Part shown: positions 61,446 through 64,000 of the stretch, piece by piece | How the letters are laid out: each line of letters opens with the position of its first letter | How positions within the stretch are numbered: position 1 is the stretch's first letter | From: Nocardia sp. alder85J | GTDB taxonomy: Bacteria; Actinomycetota; Actinomycetes; Mycobacteriales; Mycobacteriaceae | Reading direction: 5' to 3' | NCBI RefSeq assembly: GCF_020176955.2 | Contig: NZ_JAIUCZ020000006.1 | Location: 62,001-126,000 of the forward strand | DNA: 64,000 nt | Position numbers and translations under genes: made by a program | Notes under the pieces: generated by a model | The model's input: the letters and a program-made list of their open reading frames with translations, nothing else | The model's database searches: none | Told to the model about the DNA's origin: nothing

Positions 61446-62536
61446 GCGGGGTGTGGGTGGCTCCGGGCCGGGTCAACATCATCGGTGAGCACACCGACTA
61501 CAACGGCGGGTACGCGCTGCCGATCGCGCTGCCGCACGTGGTGACCTGCACGGCCGCCGCGACATCCGATGGGCTGGTACGGGTGTCGTCGCGGCAACAT
61601 CCCGGGGAGGACACCGAGCAGCCGATCACCGGCCTGGCCGCGGCGCAGGTCACCGGCTGGTCCCGGTACCCCCTGGGCGTGGTGCACGAGTACGTCCGGC
61701 GCGGGCACGACCTCACCGGCCTCACCCTGGAACTCGACGGCGCCGTCCCGGTCGGCGCGGGCCTGTCGTCCTCGGCGGCGGTGGAATGCGCGGTGGCGGT
61801 AGCGATCCGGGATCTGTTCGCGCTGCCGGTCGGCGACGCCGACATCGTCGACATCGGCCGGACCGCGGAGAACTCCTACGTCGGCGCGGCGACCGGCACC
61901 CTCGACCAGTCCGCCTCGGTGTTGTGCACGGCCGGGCACGCGCTGTTCCTCGATTTCGGCCGGGACGAGCACGCCCAGGTGCCGTTCGATCTGGCGGCCC
62001 GGGACCTGGAACTGCTGGTGGTGGACACCAATACGCCGCATCGGCTGGTGGACGGCGATTACGGTGCGCGCCGGCGGGAATGCGAGGCCGCGGCCGCGGC
62101 GCTGGACGTCGCGACACTGGGTGAGATCACCGAGGTCGCGGCGGTGGAACGCCTCGGCGATCCGGTGCTGCGGTGCCGGGCGCGGCACATCGTCTCCGAG
62201 AACGCCCGGGTGCTCGCGGTGGTGGCGATGCTGCGCGAGGGCCGGGACCCGCGCGAGATCGGCCCGATCCTCACCGCCGGACACGCCTCGCTGCGCGACG
62301 ATTTCGCGATCTCCACCCCGCAACTCGACACCGCGGTGGCCGCGGCGCTGGCGGCGGGGGCGCACGGAGCGCGGATGGTCGGGGGTGGATTCGGCGGCAG
62401 CATCATCGCGTTGACCGATGCCGAGCGGACCGGACATATCGAATCCCGGATCACCCAGATGTTCCACACGGAAGGTTTTTCACCACCTCGGACCTTCGTC
62501 GCCATACCGTCCGCGGGAGCGCACCGAGTATTGTGA
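61442..62536 (+). CDS. galK: galactokinase
   Basis: 364 residues. It has VAPGRVNIIGEHTDYNGGYA, the GHMP signature VPVGAGLSSSAAVECAVAVA, and MVGGGFGGSIIAL near the C-terminus. It phosphorylates galactose and forms an operon with galT. No galE gene is in the window. Confidence 0.95.
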   Translation: MSGVWVAPGRVNIIGEHTDYNGGYALPIALPHVVTCTAAATSDGLVRVSSRQHPGEDTEQPITGLAAAQVTGWSRYPLGVVHEYVRRGHDLTGLTLELDGAVPVGAGLSSSAAVECAVAVAIRDLFALPVGDADIVDIGRTAENSYVGAATGTLDQSASVLCTAGHALFLDFGRDEHAQVPFDLAARDLELLVVDTNTPHRLVDGDYGARRRECEAAAAALDVATLGEITEVAAVERLGDPVLRCRARHIVSENARVLAVVAMLREGRDPREIGPILTAGHASLRDDFAISTPQLDTAVAAALAAGAHGARMVGGGFGGSIIALTDAERTGHIESRITQMFHTEGFSPPRTFVAIPSAGAHRVL

Positions 62537-63047
62537 ACGGTGTTCAGTGACCGAATTCACATCTGTCGGCGACATCGTCGCGAACGCTTTTGTATCGCAA
62601 CAGAACGAAAGGCATTGCGAATTCAGCGAATTCGCATCACCCAGGTGCACTCACGGATGCAAGTCCGTATGCACGTGCATGGCGGGTTGTGGCCAAAAGT
62701 TCGGCTCATCTATAGCAAACATCTTGTTTGCCCTATAAATGCCCGAAAACTCTGGCCAGAAGGTAACTCTGGCAACATATTGGCAATCGCAATGAGCTGG
62801 ACGAAGTGCCCGAATCGGGTGTGATTGAAGGTACCCTCACCACCGTCCTGGTTTGCAAATCTCGCAAATAGGGGTATCGCAGGATTGAATAGAGAACGTA
62901 CCGTGGAGCACGATTAGCTCGGCTATCCGCGGGAATACACCTGTCGTAAATCGCCGACTGATCCCCAGGGGGATTCGCTGCGCTTCACGGATTCCCGGCC
63001 TGGCATCGTCGCCCGCATACCAGTCACCAATCACCTCGGAGGTACCG
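62537..63047. other. AT-richer 510-bp region upstream of the DUF397 gene
   Basis: ORFs here have poor codon use and I support none. A small dyad TTTGC-N7-GCAAA lies near 62852, and TCTGGCAACAT near 62768 also occurs near 58418. No XRE partner gene for the DUF397 protein is found. Confidence 0.4.
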
Positions 63048-63269
63048 ATGATCGACCAGAATGCGACTCGCGCCGTGGATCTGAACTGGCGCAAGTCGAG
63101 TTTCAGTGGACCGGACGGTAACTGCGTCGAATGTGCCGAGTTGCCCGGCGGCGGTGTGGCCGTCCGCAACAGCAACCACCCCGACGACGGCACGCTGGTG
63201 TTCACCCGTGCCGAGCTCTCGGCGTGGATTCTCGGCTGCCGCGCCGGTGAATTCGACGACCTGGCCTGA
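63048..63269 (+). CDS. DUF397 protein
   Basis: 73 residues. It reads LNWRKSSFSGPDGNCVECAE, then AVRNSNHPDDGTLVFTRAEL and SAWILGCRAGEFDDLA, the standard DUF397 pattern (W-R-K-S-S, Cys-x2-C). In most actinobacteria such a gene follows an XRE regulator; none is seen upstream here. Start after GGAGGTACC. Confidence 0.85.
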   Translation: MIDQNATRAVDLNWRKSSFSGPDGNCVECAELPGGGVAVRNSNHPDDGTLVFTRAELSAWILGCRAGEFDDLA

Positions 63270-63363
63270 CCGCCCGACGGTCGCGGGCCGGGCGGTGGGG
63301 CACGCCGCCCGGCCCGCGACCAGCCACCCCCGACCAGCTGCGCTGCAACCCATTACCTCGGAA

Positions 63364-63408
63364 GTCATGGCTCGAGCCTGCCCCCATCGGGCAGGCTCGA
63401 GCCATGAC
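63364..63408 (+). promoter_or_regulatory. 20-bp perfect hairpin enclosing the thioesterase start codon
   Basis: Arms GTCATGGCTCGAGCCTGCCC (63364-63383) and its exact complement (63389-63408) flank a 5-nt loop. The ATG at 63404 lies in the 3' arm. If transcribed as part of the message, the start would be sequestered; it may also end the DUF397 transcript. Confidence 0.75.
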
Positions 63409-63823
63409 CGACGACATCGCACTCGACACCGCGGGCACGGAGCTGTTCCATCGCACCATGCCCTACACCGCCCGCCTCGGCATCGAAGTCCTCGCGCACG
63501 ACGCGTTCGAGGTTCGTAGCCGCCTGGCCTGGGCCGCGGATCTGTGCACACTCGGCGGCGCGCTGCACGGCGGCGTCCTGATGTCGCTGGCCGACGCGAC
63601 CGCCGCGGTGTGCGCCCACCTCAATCTGCCCGCCGGCGCGCAGGGCACCACGACCGTGGAATCCAAGACGAACTTCCTGCGCGCGGTGCGCTCCGGGCAC
63701 GCCGTCGCCACCGCCCGCCCGCTGCACGCCGGACGCCGATTCGTGGTGGTGGAGACCGAGATCCGCGACGACGCGGACACCCTGATCGCCAAGGTCACCC
63801 AGACCCAGGCGGTGTTGTCGTGA
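63404..63823 (+). CDS. PaaI-family hotdog thioesterase
   Basis: 139 residues. It has LFHRTMPYTARLGIEVLAHD, then LCTLGGALHGGVLMSLADAT, with the HGG-x-LxxLAD motif of acyl-CoA thioesterases, and VESKTNFLRAVRSGHAVATA. It likely hydrolyses acyl- or aroyl-CoA. The start codon lies in the hairpin at 63364-63408. Confidence 0.85.
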   Translation: MTDDIALDTAGTELFHRTMPYTARLGIEVLAHDAFEVRSRLAWAADLCTLGGALHGGVLMSLADATAAVCAHLNLPAGAQGTTTVESKTNFLRAVRSGHAVATARPLHAGRRFVVVETEIRDDADTLIAKVTQTQAVLS

Positions 63824-63890
63824 CCGCTGGGTCCGGAATGCCCGCGCCGCCCGCCGCGTTGTATCCGGACATGACGAATCGGGCAGGTCG

Positions 63891-64000
63891 ATGACGACGA
63901 TCGAAGGGACCGTGGCGCCGGGATTCGAGCCGGTACGGGACGCGTTCGCGGCGAATTTCGACAAGGCCGGCGAGGTCGGCGCGGCGGTCGCGGTGTACCG
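63891..64000 (+). CDS. beta-lactamase-family serine hydrolase, partial
   Basis: Only the first 36 residues are in the window: MTTIEGTVAPGFEPVRDAFA, then ANFDKAGEVGAAVAVYR. The pattern fits class C beta-lactamase-like esterases, which begin with FxxVxxxFxxNF and GAAVAVYxDG. The nucleophile region is beyond the window. Confidence 0.65.
   Translation, partial: MTTIEGTVAPGFEPVRDAFAANFDKAGEVGAAVAVY

Noticed and set aside
62418..62824. ORFs downstream of galK (up to 106 residues)
   Set aside because: Codon use is poor for this genome, no ribosome-binding site is evident, and part overlaps galK in another frame.
63820..63894. 24-codon ORF linking the thioesterase and the next gene
   Set aside because: It has GTGA/ATGA-like overlaps but no own ribosome-binding site and no recognisable sequence; it may be a coincidence of reading through.

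Overview
The window is high-GC actinobacterial DNA, most likely from a Nocardia-like member of the Mycobacteriales. This rests on gene content and codon use: class Ib ribonucleotide reductase with NrdR boxes, an F420-dependent oxidoreductase, a conservon-type histidine kinase with roadblock and DUF742 partners, a fused MoaC-MoaB protein, an Rv3717-like amidase and frequent GTG starts. No rRNA, tRNA or CRISPR array was recognised.

Positions 1-15.5 kb are a defence island. It holds an HTH protein with a degenerate HsdM-like core and an HsdS-like tail, a small Cys/His protein, a DEDDh exonuclease, a GmrSD-like DUF262-DUF1524 nuclease fused to an alkyltransferase-like domain, a collapsed TetR/lipase pair, and a complete four-gene Wadjet operon (jetA-jetB-jetC-jetD, minus strand). 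Two matching GATAA-N6-TTATC operators link the first genes.

Positions 15.6-24.6 kb are chromosomal housekeeping genes: nrdF, then nrdH-nrdI-nrdE, each behind a pair of NrdR boxes. Between them lie a HAD-like protein, a MazF-like protein and an RDD membrane protein. An FMN reductase/TetR pair and moaD-moaA follow.

Positions 24.61-40.25 kb look like one integrated element of about 15.6 kb, bounded by a 12-bp direct repeat that includes the moaA start codon. It splits the molybdenum-cofactor cluster (moaA-moaD on the left, moeA-moaCB-moaE on the right). From the right it carries integrase, repressor, divergent excisionase, small coupled genes, a D5/P4-type primase-helicase, a nuclease, a tail tape-measure protein with a transglycosylase domain, a terminase-small-like gene, and a left-end regulatory operon. 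I see no large terminase, portal, capsid, tail-tube or lysis gene. The order resembles phage-inducible chromosomal islands (phage satellites), but a 1,506-residue tape-measure gene in such an element is unusual. Two dyad-symmetric iteron arrays sit inside the 3' part of the primase gene and are the best origin candidates.

Positions 40.5-64 kb return to the chromosome: Moco genes, a Clp-N protein, MarR, a conservon lacking its GTPase, an F420 oxidoreductase, a type III polyketide synthase next to two iron/2-oxoglutarate oxygenases, uricase with a PucR regulator, a CobW GTPase, an amidase with a very long Pro/Ala tail, a Rieske lipoprotein behind an ECF sigma factor, galT-galK, a DUF397 protein, a thioesterase whose start codon lies in a 20-bp perfect hairpin, and the start of a beta-lactamase-family hydrolase.
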